Source of the DNA: Isoetes taiwanensis
Taxonomy: Eukaryota; Streptophyta; Lycopodiopsida; Isoetales; Isoetaceae
Length of the DNA stretch: 64,000 bases
Assembly (NCBI GenBank): GCA_021234155.1
Contig: JAJEKV010000096.1
Location: 2,915,678-2,979,677 of the forward strand
Direction: 5' to 3'
Shown here in pieces: positions 46,635-59,712 of the stretch. A program made the translations under genes and the position numbers. The notes under the pieces were generated by a model. The model did no database searches. It saw only the letters and a program-made list of their open reading frames with translations, and was not told the origin of the DNA. Position 1 is the stretch's first letter. Every line of letters begins with the position of its first letter.

Positions 46635-47303
46635 AGTTCGTTGAATTTATATTCCGATTACTTGGCGACTTTTAGACTTAGGAGAATCTTGAGTTAAGTA
46701 GGCATAAATGCTGGAGACTTTGTAGATCTTCTTTCCTCCACAAGACCAATGATTATTGCACTTTCGAATTGGGATCAATTTTAATATTTCTCAAAGATCT
46801 CATAATATGATCATAGAGAATTCATCGAGGAGGAAGTACCACCAATTATAACTTTCAATCGGGTCCAAGAGATCCATTTATCACCCCTGCCAAATATTAC
46901 CCAAGCAAGAAATACCTTTGCTCAACCATTTTACGTAAATTCTAGGATGCTTCAAAGCTAAAGTCTATGATCTCGGTAGCCAAGTTTGGATTCCGGAAAA
47001 TGCTAGAGTTGTGGCGGGGACTCAATAATTGGATCATGTTGATAACATTTGGAAACCTTATTCCATGAGGTGATTAAATTCCTCATAAGAGGGGAAGTGT
47101 TTGAGCGGGGCGATCTGAGGAGAAAGCGAGAATGAGGAAGTTGATGATTTGTGAGGGGTGCCCTTCAAAATACTATTTTGAAGCCAGATTTGATGAAGCG
47201 AGTTGGGATTACCCCTGACTAAAAAGAGTCTTCTGGACATATTTTCCTCGCCAAAGCATAGCCTTGAAGTAAAGGTTTTTGCATCCAAGACCACCCTTGC
47301 TTT

Positions 47304-48366
47304 TTATTCCCGAGTAACATAATTCCAATTTACCATGTGATTTTTTCCCCAAATGTAGTTCCTAACTATCTTCTCAATCTGCTGATAAATAGATTTAGGA
47401 GCTAGAAGAGCAGAAGAGAAGAAAATATGAGAACTTGAGAGAACAGAGTTTGCAATGATAGTTCTACCAGCTAAAGAGAGACAGCTACCATAGTTGTTGA
47501 GTTTCCTTCTAATCTTTGAGACAATGGGAGACCATAGATTTTTGACAGATGTATCTAAGGAAAGGGGCATACCCAGCAAAGTAGATGAATGGCTAAAACC
47601 AAAGCAATTGATACCTAAGATATCAGATCGAGTAGACTCCCCAAGAATGATACACTTTTGTCGATTCAAGAAAATACCGAGAGGCAACACTAAACCCTTT
47701 GATGGTGTTAAGAAAGAATTCAATGTTATTAATGTCATTCTTCAAGAATTTGAAAGAATCATCGGCATATTGCATTATGGATATTTGGTTCACACTATCG
47801 GAAGCAAAAGACCTTCAAAGTTCCCAACCCTTTGGTGATGTATAATAACTCTTGTTAGCATTTCAAAGAACAATAATGAAAAGAGATATGGAGCTAATGG
47901 ACAACCCCGCCTAACACCTTTGTTAGGAGTAAAAGAAAGAGCTTGGGGAACCATTGATTAAAATTGAGGATTGAGATCTTGAGTTGAGTCCCATGATGAG
48001 ATCAATTAACTTAGAAGGAATACCAATCTTTTGAAGAGCAAGAACAAGAAAGTCCCATCTAAAAAAGATCAAAGGCTTTAGAGAAGTCAAGTTTCGAAGA
48101 ACACAATTTTTGATTTGAAATTTTAGCCCAAAGGCATCCCTCCATTTCGCTATGTAATTATCAAGGATATATCTATTAGATAGGAAAGCTGATTGGTGCA
48201 AGCTAATATTTTTCTCAAGGTAAGCTTTGATCCTATTAGCTATGATTTTTGCACAAAGCTTGTAAGTGGCATTGGTCAAAGATATAGGCCTCCAAATACT
48301 AAAGGTCGGGATTATCGTTTTTTGGAATAAGAGATGATGAAGCCAGAGGATAAGGCAGTGGTGCAA
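47304..48366 (-). pseudogene. L1 reverse transcriptase (second element), frame-broken
   Basis: WRPISLTNATYKLCAKIIANRI and SAFLSNRYILDN occupy 48,366-48,150. LIDLIMG and a short downstream piece follow. The RT-to-thumb block in 47,738-47,304 has LGMPLS, GRTIIANSVLSS and NYIWG. The DFxKAYD and YADD regions are damaged. It is in the same orientation as the rest of the element. Confidence 0.82.
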
Positions 48367-49074
48367 ATGGTTGGAAGACCAAAACCATTAATCATATGAA
48401 CGGGGATCATGCTTTATGACATCCCAAAACTTAATGTAAAATTCAGGGGGAAGGCCATCCGGCTTTAGGCTTTTCCCTTTAGCCGGGCTATTCGTGAGTT
48501 TGCTTGATTTCATCTTCGAGGGCAATCTAGAAATCGATCACCTAATGGATCAACTATATTATTTGGCGGGAGAGTTTAAAATATCTAGGAACCCTTTAGC
48601 CTCAAAATTATCCCAAACTAACATTTTGTTGTTGGAGAAAATAGTGGAGTACTTAGAAAATAAATAATCGCTGATACCTTTTGGATCCTTAAGGATAGTG
48701 CCACTATCATCTTTGATGAAGGAGATCATTTTTTTGAAGGCCTATTTTTAGCAATTCGAAAAGAATTTTGAATTGCAATTATCCATGTGATTATGGAATT
48801 TGATTTTACTTTTCATGGCTGCCCCTTTGGCTTCATATTCCTCAATACTCTTAATGTTATGCTCAAGGTCATCTTCTATTAAATGCAAAGAGGAATTAAG
48901 GGGATCATTAGAAGTTTAGATCCGACATCCTTCATAGCAATAAGAAGCTTGTTTTTAGTGTCACTTTTTGAGCATGCAAAGCTTTAGACCAATTTTTATC
49001 CAAGATTTAGCTTCCTTTATATTAGTATAGAAAGCTTTCATAGAATGGTTGTCATTGACTCTTGGGAGGTTTCT

Positions 49075-50054
49075 TTAGAAGGCACTAAAATCAGTGAGTA
49101 ATCTATCATTGCTCAAGTTGGAACAATTAAGCTTAAATGGAATGTTACCTTGCTTCTTAATGCTCAAAGAGTGCTTGGTTTGGAGAAACCGTGGTTGGTG
49201 ATCCGAGATAGAGGTGCTCTCATCACTTGAAACAATACAATTGTCCCGGAAAGGATAGATTAGATTTTTTGACATAAAATCTATCTAGAGTACAATATAC
49301 TCTTGAGTGACCATCCCGTTTATTTGACCATGTGTACTTGGCGGTAGAGGAAGGAATATAGCTGAATAGGTGAGAATCAAGCTGATTATCCCAATTTTCT
49401 TTCTCTTTGATTGACATACTCAGATTGTTATTTGATTTGAGGTCAATGGATGGGGGTATTATTGTAGTCACCAAAGAAGAATCCAAGTTCTGAGTTATGA
49501 TTTTGAAGCCGCCTATTAATTTGTGGCCAAATTGTCTCCCTTTTTCTCGAGATAGTTGGGGCATAGATGTTCACAACACCAAACAAAGAATCAATAGTTA
49601 AAGATCACCGCCATCTTTTTGCAAGGGCTTTTATAAAAGAAGAGAGTGTTTGAGATTACCCGGATCATGCAAAGCCCCCTGAAGTATTGGAGGCTTCAAT
49701 CCAAATGGAAGACTGACCTGGTCCAATCCAAATCAACCAAGTTTGAGCACTCGGGTTAGGAAGTCTCAGTTCTCGTAACGTAATTATATCCGCTTTGTAT
49801 TCCCTAACTGGAGAAATAGCCCTCCTTCTTTTTAGGGGCCCTTTTATTCCTCTCAAGTTCAGGAAAGGATCTTCATTGGAAGAGAAATAAGCAAGATTGA
49901 TGGAGAGACAGATCGGATTGTAAGCTCTCTCTGACTTTGTTTCTGGTATTGCTAGCGGGGTTTCCCAGAATGTTAAGAATTCTGCTGGAATGTTTAATCC
50001 TAGCTTTAGCTTTAGCTTTCCCTTTTTTGGACTTTGAACTAGCAGATAATACAC
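49075..50054 (-). pseudogene. L1 endonuclease (second element), frame-broken
   Basis: A sentence typical of this domain (ADIITLRELRL, where the usual form has the catalytic Glu in LxET/E) is near 49,800. TYTWSNKRDGHSRVYCTLDRFYV lies near 49,280-49,350 in two runs, and ISDHQP near 49,200 gives the Asp-His pair. Frame changes separate these pieces. Confidence 0.75.
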
Positions 50055-50125
50055 CTTTTGGATGTAACATTAGAAAGGAGTCATCATCCCAGGAAACATG
50101 GTTAACAATATTTAAAGTATTATTG

Positions 50126-52763
50126 TTAGAGTCCCCCCATTTTCTTTATCGAAAACCTCGTCGTCGAGTAAACGGGTTTGGCATGTGAGAGCAACTCGAA
50201 TTTTGAACCCAATGAGGGACTTGGATTTGGTCTTGTACCATTATTAATATCATCAGAAACAAATAAACTATTATGAAGAGGGTTTAGATCTTGCACGGGA
50301 ATTGCCAAATCCTCCTTTAAGTTGATTACCAATAGACTCCTCGGGTTGTGAAATGCTTTTCCTCTGGGTTTGATCTCATCATTATTTTGCTCTATTCTAA
50401 TTTCAACACCTTTTTCCATTTCTACATCATCACACCCATTGCCAAAATTAATTTGTCCTTTGTCACCTTGATTTGAGATCTTGTTTAGAGAATCATTTCC
50501 ATCATTGTCCACATGCAACTCTACAAGCCGATGAGCTATGTGTTGGAGATAGAATCGAAAAAAAGGGTTTGGGGTTGTGCAAGGGTATCAAAGTGATCAT
50601 TGGTTTCAGATAGGTCAATTAGGGGTTGAGTGGAGGGAGGAACATAAGGCATAGAAATAGTGTGAGCAGGCAAAGTGGAATCCAGCAGATCCCCTGTGGT
50701 AATGGTATCAATAATTATGCACTGCTTGAGAGTCAATATTCAAGGTGAGCTAAAATTCCAAAACTATTTGAACAAAGAACTTTGTTTTGAGATCCTGCTT
50801 TTTCCAAAGTTTCAATGTCGGAGGTATTGTTTTCCATAATTAATAACTCTTCTTTATCTCTCGAAGTTCACTTTTTTTTTCAGATGTGAACTTTGACTTC
50901 TTGTCAAGAGTTGAGTGACGAGATTGCATTGGGATTATCCTTGATTTTAATCCCTATATTTCTTTCTTTTGAAGCCATTTTAGAATCTTGTAAAATACCT
51001 TTCAAAGTTTGATGCAAATCAATTTGCTGATGTTGTTGTAGAGGACCTTTTCCCTTGAGTATTGTTTTAACCTTTCCATTATTGGTCAATTCTGCTCCTT
51101 GAGTTGAAGTTCGGAAGATAAGCCATTGATGTTGTGAGTTGGAGATGACACCCTTTGGGTTGAGAAGGACACCCTTATTGAGAACTTTGATTGTTGAGGG
51201 TGCAAGCTTAAAAGATGTAGATTGGCTGTGTGTGAAAATGTTATCCCTGTTTTTTTCTTCCAACATCAATTTCTGCTTGAATTCTTTTTTCTTAAGAATT
51301 CTTTTTCTGCTACCATTGGCTCGGAATATGGTATCCATTCTTGAAGATTGTAATTGTTGTTGTAGTCAATCTTCTTTTTGTCCGATTCATCTTGGCTTTG
51401 TTTATTGAGATATCGAGAGAATTAGGCAGATTTTTTTGAGTTTCGAGTGCGCCTTTGCTTTGAAAGATGAAATTTGAAGAATCAACTACACCTTGCAATT
51501 TTCCTTGAACCAATTCTTCTTGAACACGATTATCACGAAACCTTTGCATCATTGACTCTGCATGATGAGTTAACAAAATGCCCGGTTTTGCAATGCGGCG
51601 TAGAAATTTGGCAATCCTACCCATCTAAGATTAAGATCCATAGGTTTACCAAAGAAATCAATCAAAGGGATGGAAGTAGGAATTGGTTTAGAGATGTCAA
51701 GCTGAATATAGCATTTAGGAGGCTTGTATGGGCAAAATTCAGCAGAGATGAAGGATCCAAAGGAATTAAAGATTTTTGGTGAAGCATTCTTCATTCCAAT
51801 AAATGGGTGACAAGTCATTCATAGTCACGGAAGCTATAAAGAATTTTCCATAGTCTTTGGTGGGAAGAGTAGGGCTCCATTTTATAAAGAGATTTGGAAA
51901 GTATTGAAATTCGAATGCCCCAATTTCAACAAGTAATTAGCGTTCTCGCTATCACCACATTCCACCGGAAGATAAGGAAAATTAAATAGATTGAGTTTAT
52001 GACAATTCCCTTATGCAATCTTAGTAAATGATCCCATAATAGCTGAATATTTAACCCAACTTTATCTTGAGAGATCACAAAAGAAGAGGATAAAGACTCA
52101 ATTTTAGAGGCAATTGAGGAGCTGTTTAAGTGAATACCTTTGAACAAGCTGAAGGTTGGTGCGGACCGATCACGCAAATTGTAAAAATTCTTGTGTGAGA
52201 TCATGGTTGGAGTAAACTTGTTGAGCAGGTCTCGGATCTCCATATGGAATGGGCACACCATTGACATCAATGATAGGAGTGAAGCCATCAAATCAAACGA
52301 GGGTCTTTGGACAAGTTATCCCATTGCGGAACGTCTCTGCTAATGTGATGCATTTCTTTGGAAGAAAAATCTAAATCAGCAAAATTTCCAAATTTAATCA
52401 CATTTGAAGGATTAGAATGGTAGGAGCTTAACTGGTTTAACAGATCGCTTCGGCAGTGGGAGGGAGGAGCATGAACTTGTGCAAAAGAATGAGAGAGTTG
52501 GCATTTAGGTTTTTCGCAATATTTGAATTTTTAAGGTTTTCAAAAAAAATAGCCATAGGAAAAACAAGGGGGAAAAACAGAGTTCTAGGAAGAAAAGAAC
52601 ATGGATCGAGGGGAGAGAAGATTAAACCGGGTTGCCAAAGGATGGAAAAATAATTGAGGTGGATCGAATCAAGGAAAGATAGGAAAAACAAATTAAAGCC
52701 AGAAGAAACAAAACCAAAGCAAATGCACTCAAGATCATTTACGAGATCATTGAGAGAACACAT
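50126..52763 (-). pseudogene. L1 ORF1 (gag-like, DUF4283 type), heavily decayed
   Basis: Pieces on the minus strand include a block near 51,570-51,800 with FGKPMDLNLRWVGLPNFYA and, earlier, FPLVFPMAIFFENL and similar hydrophobic stretches. They fit the RNA-binding ORF1 proteins of plant L1s by position and wording. No continuous frame longer than about 145 codons remains. The 3' part (51,340-50,126) is Lys/Gln/Asn-rich linker. Confidence 0.55.
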
Positions 52764-53223
52764 AAGCGTGATCTTTTTGTGCGCTTAAGCACAAAAGACT
52801 TGAAAGATTGCTGTAGGAGAGACGCTATTTTTACCAGTAAATTCTAGAACCCAAGAATCAATGATTTCACATTCAAATTCCTCAGAGCCTGGAGTGAAAG
52901 TGTATTCTGACTCAAAAAGATGATCCGGGAAGACTTGTCTGAAGATCAGGTAGTTCCAAAGATCAGAAAATGGACCTCGAAGAAAACCACATGTAATTCT
53001 CAATTCCTGCTTCAGAATTACAAAAAATTTCCCTTCCATGTATAGCTCAGATCAAAAGGAATCTGAATTTTGCTTGGCCTCTACAAAGCCAGCAAAGGAG
53101 AAGGCCACAAATCCGATTCAATTGCTCAGCTCCTGGTGAAAAAACATCAAGATTTGGTTTGAATCAGAAAAGACAAATAATTCAAGAAAATTGGCGCTCC
53201 TCATGCTGACGTGTGGTCACCTC

Positions 53224-53237
53224 GATGACCGAATATG
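53224..53237. repeat. Target-site duplication of the second L1 (right)
   Basis: GATGACCGAATATG, an exact copy of 45,293-45,306. Confidence 0.93.
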
Positions 53238-53288
53238 TAGCATAATAACAGGGAGTTTTCTTTGTGTTTTTGTACGCTTTTCACTAAG

Positions 53289-54643
53289 GTTTTCCGATGA
53301 TTTCGTGATGTATTCAAATGGATGTACTAATGCGTACATCTAGAGTGCACCATTTCTGAGCCATTGATTTTAGCCTTTTTTTCCAATGGTCAACAACCAA
53401 TGGCTCACAACAAAAGCCCTCTTTTTGTGTGTGTGGTGCATAATGGGCACATGAAGGGCTTGAAGGGCGCATGTAGTGCAGTTTCCCCGCCGGCAACACA
53501 TTTCTTATCATAACTTTTGATATAGAGCTCTGTTTGAGATGATTTTTATTGCGTTGGAAAGCTCTCTCCGAGATATTTTTGATAGTGTATGATATGCATA
53601 TGTTTGGTTAAGTTATCTATGCTAAAACAGCAATTTTTTGGCCGGGTCTGGTAGGCTTTCACATCCTACCAACTGATTAATATAGGATTGCGCTATTAGA
53701 TATTGTTTTATGGCTCATTCCGAATGAAGCTTGCAAAAAATTACCATGCATTTTTAGATTTTGAGGCAGTTATTAAGCAAATTCCAAGGCTTCTAGATCC
53801 TTGTGTCAACAAGCAGAAAAGTTTTCCACTTTGGTTTCTCACCACAAGAATCCATGGAGGCCAAAAGCTGCTGTTAAATTCCAGTTGAAAAATGTTTGTG
53901 TATGGGTGTTGCAAACTTTATGGTAATTTTTACTTATGTTCTATTTGTTTTATTGTGATCAAATTCAAAAGCTACAGGTGATGAAAGCCTCAAATGAATT
54001 CTAGTATTTTTCTGGTTTGAATTCTAAAAATTTTGTCACACCGGGGGGGTGACGTCCCTAAGGCCCCGAAGGGGCCAAAAAAAAATTTTGCAACACAACC
54101 CATTAACATCCAACATATAAAAATTAAATCCCCCAACACATAACAACCATTGACATTAACAACCAACACATAACTACCATTGACATTAATTAACACAACT
54201 ATTGGGTCCAACACATTTAAATTAAAATCCCCCTTAAACCCCCTTTGGTGTGGGTGCATATTCACGGGGGGGTGACGTAGGGCAGCGAGCGCCCTCATAA
54301 TTGTATTTTGCACGTATGAAATCAACACCACATAGTATTCCGCTTGAAATCTTATAGTATTTTGCGAATCTTGTTATACAGTATAGCAAATTTTGTACTT
54401 GCATATCCCACAAACGAGAAACTTTACGTACGGTGTAGATTAAGGAATAAGGGTTGAATATGCCTATCCAACAGCTCTCGTTGCCCGGAGTCACCCCCCG
54501 TGTGAAGGGGGTTTAAGGGGGATTTTAATTTAAATGTGTTGGACCCAATGATTATGTTAATTAATGTCAATGGTAGTTATGTGTTGGTTGTTAATGTCAA
54601 TGGTTGTTATGTGTTGGTTGTTATGTGTTGGGGGTTTGGGGGA
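53289..54643. repeat. Dispersed repeat, copy 1, with long inverted-repeat arms
   Basis: 53,289-54,511 is about 95% identical by eye to 59,715-61,026, in the same orientation. The right part folds back: 54,126-54,246 (aacacataacaacc...taaaccccctt) is repeated inverted at 54,505-54,640. The two arms enclose about 260 bp that itself has inverted ends (TTCACnnGGGGGGTGAC). This is a foldback-type mobile element. Open frames in it are not kept between copies. Confidence 0.75.
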
Positions 54644-54649
54644 TCTTGC

Positions 54650-57600
54650 CCTGTCAAAAATTTTAAAATTTCTGAGCCACGCCAGGGATTTTGAGTCATT
54701 TTCTCTGTTCTGTGCTATTTCTTGCTGTTTTTTTATTCAGTTTTCTCTGTTTTGTGCTATTTCTTGCTGTCTTTTTGTTCAAGCTTTCTGGAGCTACCTA
54801 CGGCAGGAGGGTTCAACACCCTTAGCTTGGAACTCTGAGTTTGAATAGATTTCTTGTTGTTTAGTTGTTGCAGCAGGGTATTTGTTTGACAGCAGGCGAT
54901 TCATTGCATCATTGACTCGAGATACCATCATCCCAAATCATATGATGATGTGGAAATGGCAGTTTGACCCCATCAAGGGTGAAGCAATGGCCAGGGCCGC
55001 TCCTTTTGGAATTATTCATGGAATATTCTTGTGATCAATGGCTAAAAAGCAACGGCAACATGAAAACAACGATAATGTGATGCCCGTACCCTGCGTGATG
55101 TGATGTGGAACGTGAAGGGGGATGACAAGAATGCTCGACCCCTTCATGTTTCCACGACGTCAAGGGAAGCTACCAGATTCTACATCCAATGAACTGCAGG
55201 AAGACACATGTGAGAGAAGTTTTTCGCTCACAATGTACTTGGACAGATGATTTCATGAACATTTTTGTGCTGACATCGAGATTTCAGGGGTCTTGGGTGA
55301 GGCGGCAAGGCAGAGATAACATTAGCGTATTATTGCTTATAATTTTTGTCTGTCTGTAATGGGGTGAAATCACCTGCCCCATAACCTTCGGCATAGGTAG
55401 CAGTTGGGTGTTTTTTGGATGAGGGTAAGCACTTCGCCAAAACGCAACCTTCTTGAATGCAACACTAGGGGCTTTGCGCTTAGGAGCAACAATGGCTATC
55501 TTTGATGTAACCACAGTTTTTTTTGCATGAGCAATTTCTTTTCAACCCTTCCAGACTTGGCTAGAATCGGTTAATTATCCGATATACAAATGTCTCTCAA
55601 CTAGAGTCTATTGTTGCGTTCCTTTTCATCTTTCATTCTATGGCCTTTGGATCATGAAGATTCCAAAGAATGTGCCACATCCATGGCCATATTCTATTTT
55701 CATAAGCATACGTGCCAAAACTAATGGTTTGAAAAATGTGCAAAGCCAAAACAGTGTGACGTCCGGTTTGGTAAGTTTAGAACATGTGAAAGTACATCCA
55801 CAGTAGTGCTAATCTTTAGAAGGTTAGTCTTCTACACTCATCCATTGTCAAAAGCTTAATCAAATGCAGCTAAGACTACCATTAGACCATTTGAAGCAAT
55901 TAGCATCTTTTCTTTTTCCTTTTTTCTTTTTTCTTTTTCATTTTTTCCTTTTTTTTTTAAGAACATGGATCTTTTTTTTTTCCAAAAGAATATAAGGAGT
56001 ACACGGGGGGACTCAAAAATCAATGGAGAAGATGTCTGCTAGAGAAAAACTACCCACCATATATATAACACAAAAAACAGAGAATAAACATCACCAAAAG
56101 CACAATTGGCTATGAATAAGTATGAATCTAAAGATAGCGCTCCCAAATAATAACCTTGATGTTATCCTTTAAGAAAGAACACTTATAAGCTTTAAGAATA
56201 AGACTATGAACATCACTGAGCCATTTGAGTATCGGGAAAGACTTGTCCATTGAAGATGAATTGTCCCACATGCAAAGGCATGTCCTTGTTTGCTAGAAAA
56301 TAAAGAACCATGGCAACTACTTTTCTTGGATCAACAGGGCCGTAACTTTAACCCCTAGCCTAATTAGATAATACACAACTAAACCTACAAGTCTCTCAAA
56401 ATTCGCCCTTCTTATCCTATAGAATTGATGCAACATATAGTCTTCAAATAGTGGTAGCAGACAATTCCAAGCATGACTATCTATATTATCCCACTGAGTT
56501 CTTTGTCTTGGAGCAATTCAACTTGGTGGTCTTCTAACCCTATACAATCCAGCTAACATCAAAGATGAAGAAGCAGAAATGAATATTCCATTGTTATCTT
56601 GTAGATCTTCACAGATTCATTGGGTCTTCAAGCTCATTGAGCTCAATGAAATGTAAATAGAATCTTTGGAAAGCGAATCCGGCTCTAAGAAGCATGACAA
56701 CTATATCGAGAATCATTAGATCCATGATTTAGAAGCAACTCTAACCCAAATAAACAAAGAAATATCTCAGAAAAACTACCTAAACAGCAAGAACAGGTAA
56801 TGTTCCATACTTCTGAGAGCAATTCAATTTTGAGGTTGAATTACCCACAAGAACTTGGCCAACCAGAATGGATCGGGGAAACTCTTCTTTGATCGACAAT
56901 GGATAATTGAGTCCTTAGACATCAAGAAACAATTGTCTCTCCTTTTCTCCCACAAACATACGTGCATTTTTGGGAGGAGACCGTATAGGACGAGAGATAA
57001 GTTTTAGGGGCCTGTGGCCTGTGTGGGAGGGAGGGGGGGAGGGAAGGAAGAAGGGAGAGAGTACTTTTTACGTCATTTTATCACATGCCGGCATCCCATA
57101 AGGACATATCTCTAACATATAATTGTAACAAGGAGTATAAATGGCTAGATTAAACATAGCTGATTATTGAAATATTATTGGTTGGAATTAGACACGTGTA
57201 AGCACTTAAATTTTTTAGAAGGAAGTAGTTTGTGCTAGAAGTTTCTTTGTACGATGTAGAAGGTGCTAGAAGCTTCTGCTACAAGTTACAGAATCCTTCA
57301 AGATTCTCCTCGGCTTCGTATAAAAGAGGGAGAGCATCCTGTTAAAGTGAGATTGTAGTTTTGGTGTCCTGATGCAACTTTTGGGAGCTTTTGTTGATGC
57401 AGTATGTGCCAACTATGAACTTGTGATAGGAAGGCAAGGAGCTCTGACGATTTAGGGTAAGAGCTACTCCCTTCATCAAAATGGCATCTTCCTCCATCAA
57501 AATGGCATGACAAACCTCTGGAAAAGTTTATGTCTAAAACTTGGGCCCTAGGTACAATCAACAGAATTGAATTTTTCACTTCTATGGACAAAGTTCTATG

Positions 57601-58260
57601 AGTATTTATTTTGTTTCATTTTGTTTTCTTCCAACCAATTTGTGTTTCAATCCTGCTACCTTTAATTCAAACACAGTTTACCTCTTCGGTTGAATTAATC
57701 TACATTTTTTCATTTGGGTTTCTGAGGTTCTAGGATATTGCCGGCCATGGATTCTTACTATCCATTTGAGACGACGTCTCCGATTTTATGCAAGAATTTC
57801 AAATTGGATAATCCAGAAACACATATGTGATGGGCAATATTCGGCAAGGATATGTCGACCACCATAGCCAATTATGCTGGGTTGGGTCCTTATTTACTTC
57901 TGCAAATCTAAAAATTCTGGCCATTTTCAACATGGATCTGCCAACCACAAAGGGTTTTTGCATCTTCAAGAGCTCGAATACTATCTAATCATATCTTTCT
58001 ACAATAATCTAACCCAATTTATGCCTCATGTCATTGAATTCAGTTAGTGTTATGCTTTGTTAGACTTGAGCATTCCTTCAATTTGCACTTCCCCACTTTC
58101 CTTTGGATGAATATACCTTTAATCTTCTTGTGAATGGGTGCATTGCATTAATTTTTGAACAAAACCCTTCAAAAGTTTCATTGATATTGTGGCCACAAGC
58201 AGCATCTGAGATTAGTGACACTTTGACATGTTTGGTAATTCGCATAGGCAAAAGAAGGGA
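54650..58260. other. Intergenic, no gene recognised
   Basis: A 35-bp unit (ttttctctgtt.tgtgctatttcttgctgt) is tandemly duplicated at about 54,698-54,775. Polypyrimidine tracts lie at 55,905-55,981. A TIR-like end related to the 31.6/32.7 kb element is near 57,080. Otherwise no coding signal stands out. Confidence 0.45.
55972..56350 (-). mobile_element. Possible LINE 3'-end remnant
   Basis: A T-run (55,972-55,981) adjoins a minus-strand open stretch of about 60 codons, VVAMVLYFLANKDMPLHVG to VIIWERYL-stop (about 56,135-56,330). Position and tail resemble a LINE 3' end, but no RT motif is present, so the call is weak. Confidence 0.25.
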
Positions 58261-58599
58261 TTACCATGTAATGGGTGGTTTGACCAAGAATGTAGAGAAC
58301 AAAGGTTGAGGTTTAAGAGGGCAAGGGGGTGCAAAAATCAAAGAAAGAAAAGAATATGTCAAATTGGTTAAGAGAAAAAAAAAAGGCACATCTGCATAAA
58401 AATCATCATGAAATGGTAATGGACTTTCTTAAGCATCCAAAAAGATTTTGGGATAGGTTAAAGCCATATCAAAATGTTGGGGCTACCTTGAATGCTGCAG
58501 TTCTTTTTGAGCAAATACAAAGATTGTACCACATTCCAAATCAGAATGAATCTTGCATGGATGGCAGGTATGATAATAGAGTATCTTTTATTCATTTTG

Positions 58600-59712
58600 G
58601 ATGATATACATTGTGGTTTACAAAAGTTGTCTAATAATAAAGCTGCGGATGGTCTAGTAGCTGAAATGTTCAAGTGGGCGGGCGATGGAGTTGCTCCTAT
58701 CTTGTTAAAATGCTACGAGAGGGCTTTCCACAAGCACGACAAATAAACAGAGTAGTTCCACTCCACAAAGCAGGCGATGAATTGGATCCAGCCAATTATC
58801 GAATGATCATGGTTAGTAGTTCATATGCTCAACTTTTTGTAGTCATTCTAGATTCAAAAATTAGCATGTGGGCTGAGGATAATAATGATAGAGCAGTGGG
58901 ACAAGTTGGGTTCAGACCCAGAAGGTCCACTATTGACCATTTGGTCACTATGCGTGTAATGATAGATTCTATTGTTGGAAAAAAGAAACACCTATATGCT
59001 TCCTTCGTTGACTTCTCCAAGGCTTTTGATATGGTGAACAGAAAAAATCTATGAGAAAGAATGGATGATTTAAGCATTTTTGTTGAATACAAACAAGCAG
59101 TTGGAAAGCGATATGAAAAGGCACTGGTTCAATTTTCCTTTCTATATGTAAATTCTTGTTATGATTTAGCGGAGAGCAATGTGGGAGTAAAACAGGGCTG
59201 TCCTCTATCGCCTACATTATTTGGTTTTTTTATAGACCAATTTGAATGCTGGATGCGGAACCATGGTGGAGATGGAACTCCTATAAATGGGTATGTTCTT
59301 ATGCTACTTTTATATGCTGAAGATGTGGTATTGCGATGTAGGAGCATACAGGGGTTGCAACAGCATTTGGATGCACTTTCATTATTTTGTGATGCAAAAG
59401 GCATGCAAGTTAATATGGGTAAGACCAAAGTGATTGTGTTTGGGGCAAACAAAACTGATCATTTAAAGTTCTATTATCAAGGCGAACTTGTAGAAATCAT
59501 CAATAGGTACAAGTGCCTTGGGATATTAGTGGATCAAACAGTGGAGCAAAAAGTAAACGGTGGCCTCAAAGCACTGTATGCAATGCAGCGTAGATGTGCC
59601 AAAGCAGAGATATGGAACTTTAGCTTGAAAAGAATGCTTTATATAACACTAGTCCAATCCATAGTTTTGTATGGATGTGAAGTATGGGATCCTGGATTGG
59701 CATTGGATATGT
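58600..59712 (+). pseudogene. LINE reverse transcriptase (58.6-59.7 kb)
   Basis: Ordered RT motifs: NNKAADGLVAEMFK, VVPLHKAGDELDPANYR, QVGFRPRRSTIDHL, FVDFSKAFDMVNR (catalytic Asp), GVKQGCPLSPTLFGF, LLLYAEDVVL (normally YADD; here the first Asp is Glu), MQVNMGKTKVIVFG and YKCLGILVD. One TGA at 59,053 and a frame change near 58,740 break it. The protein stops at an inserted repeat after WDPGLALD. The FVDFSKAFD/GVKQGCPLSP wording differs from the minus-strand L1s, so this is a different LINE clade. Confidence 0.88.

Larger units (their letters stand above)
45307..53223 (-). mobile_element. Near full-length L1 LINE (7.9 kb) with TSD and poly(A)
   Basis: A 14-bp duplication (GATGACCGAATATG) bounds the element, with the poly(A) tail (plus-strand T-run 45,307-45,320) at the 3' end. 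In element order: ORF1 with gag-like DUF4283 text (52,763-50,126, several broken frames), endonuclease (50,054-49,075), reverse transcriptase (48,366-47,304) and the zf-RVT C-terminus (46,634-46,287). The length is in the range of complete plant L1s, so the 5' end is probably intact. All frames carry stops and small deletions. Removing the element rejoins the flanks to one copy of the target. Confidence 0.92.

Noticed and set aside
53314-53888. Short frames in the dispersed repeat (both copies)
   Set aside because: They differ by frame changes between the copies, and one contains a tandem duplication, so selection on a protein is unlikely.
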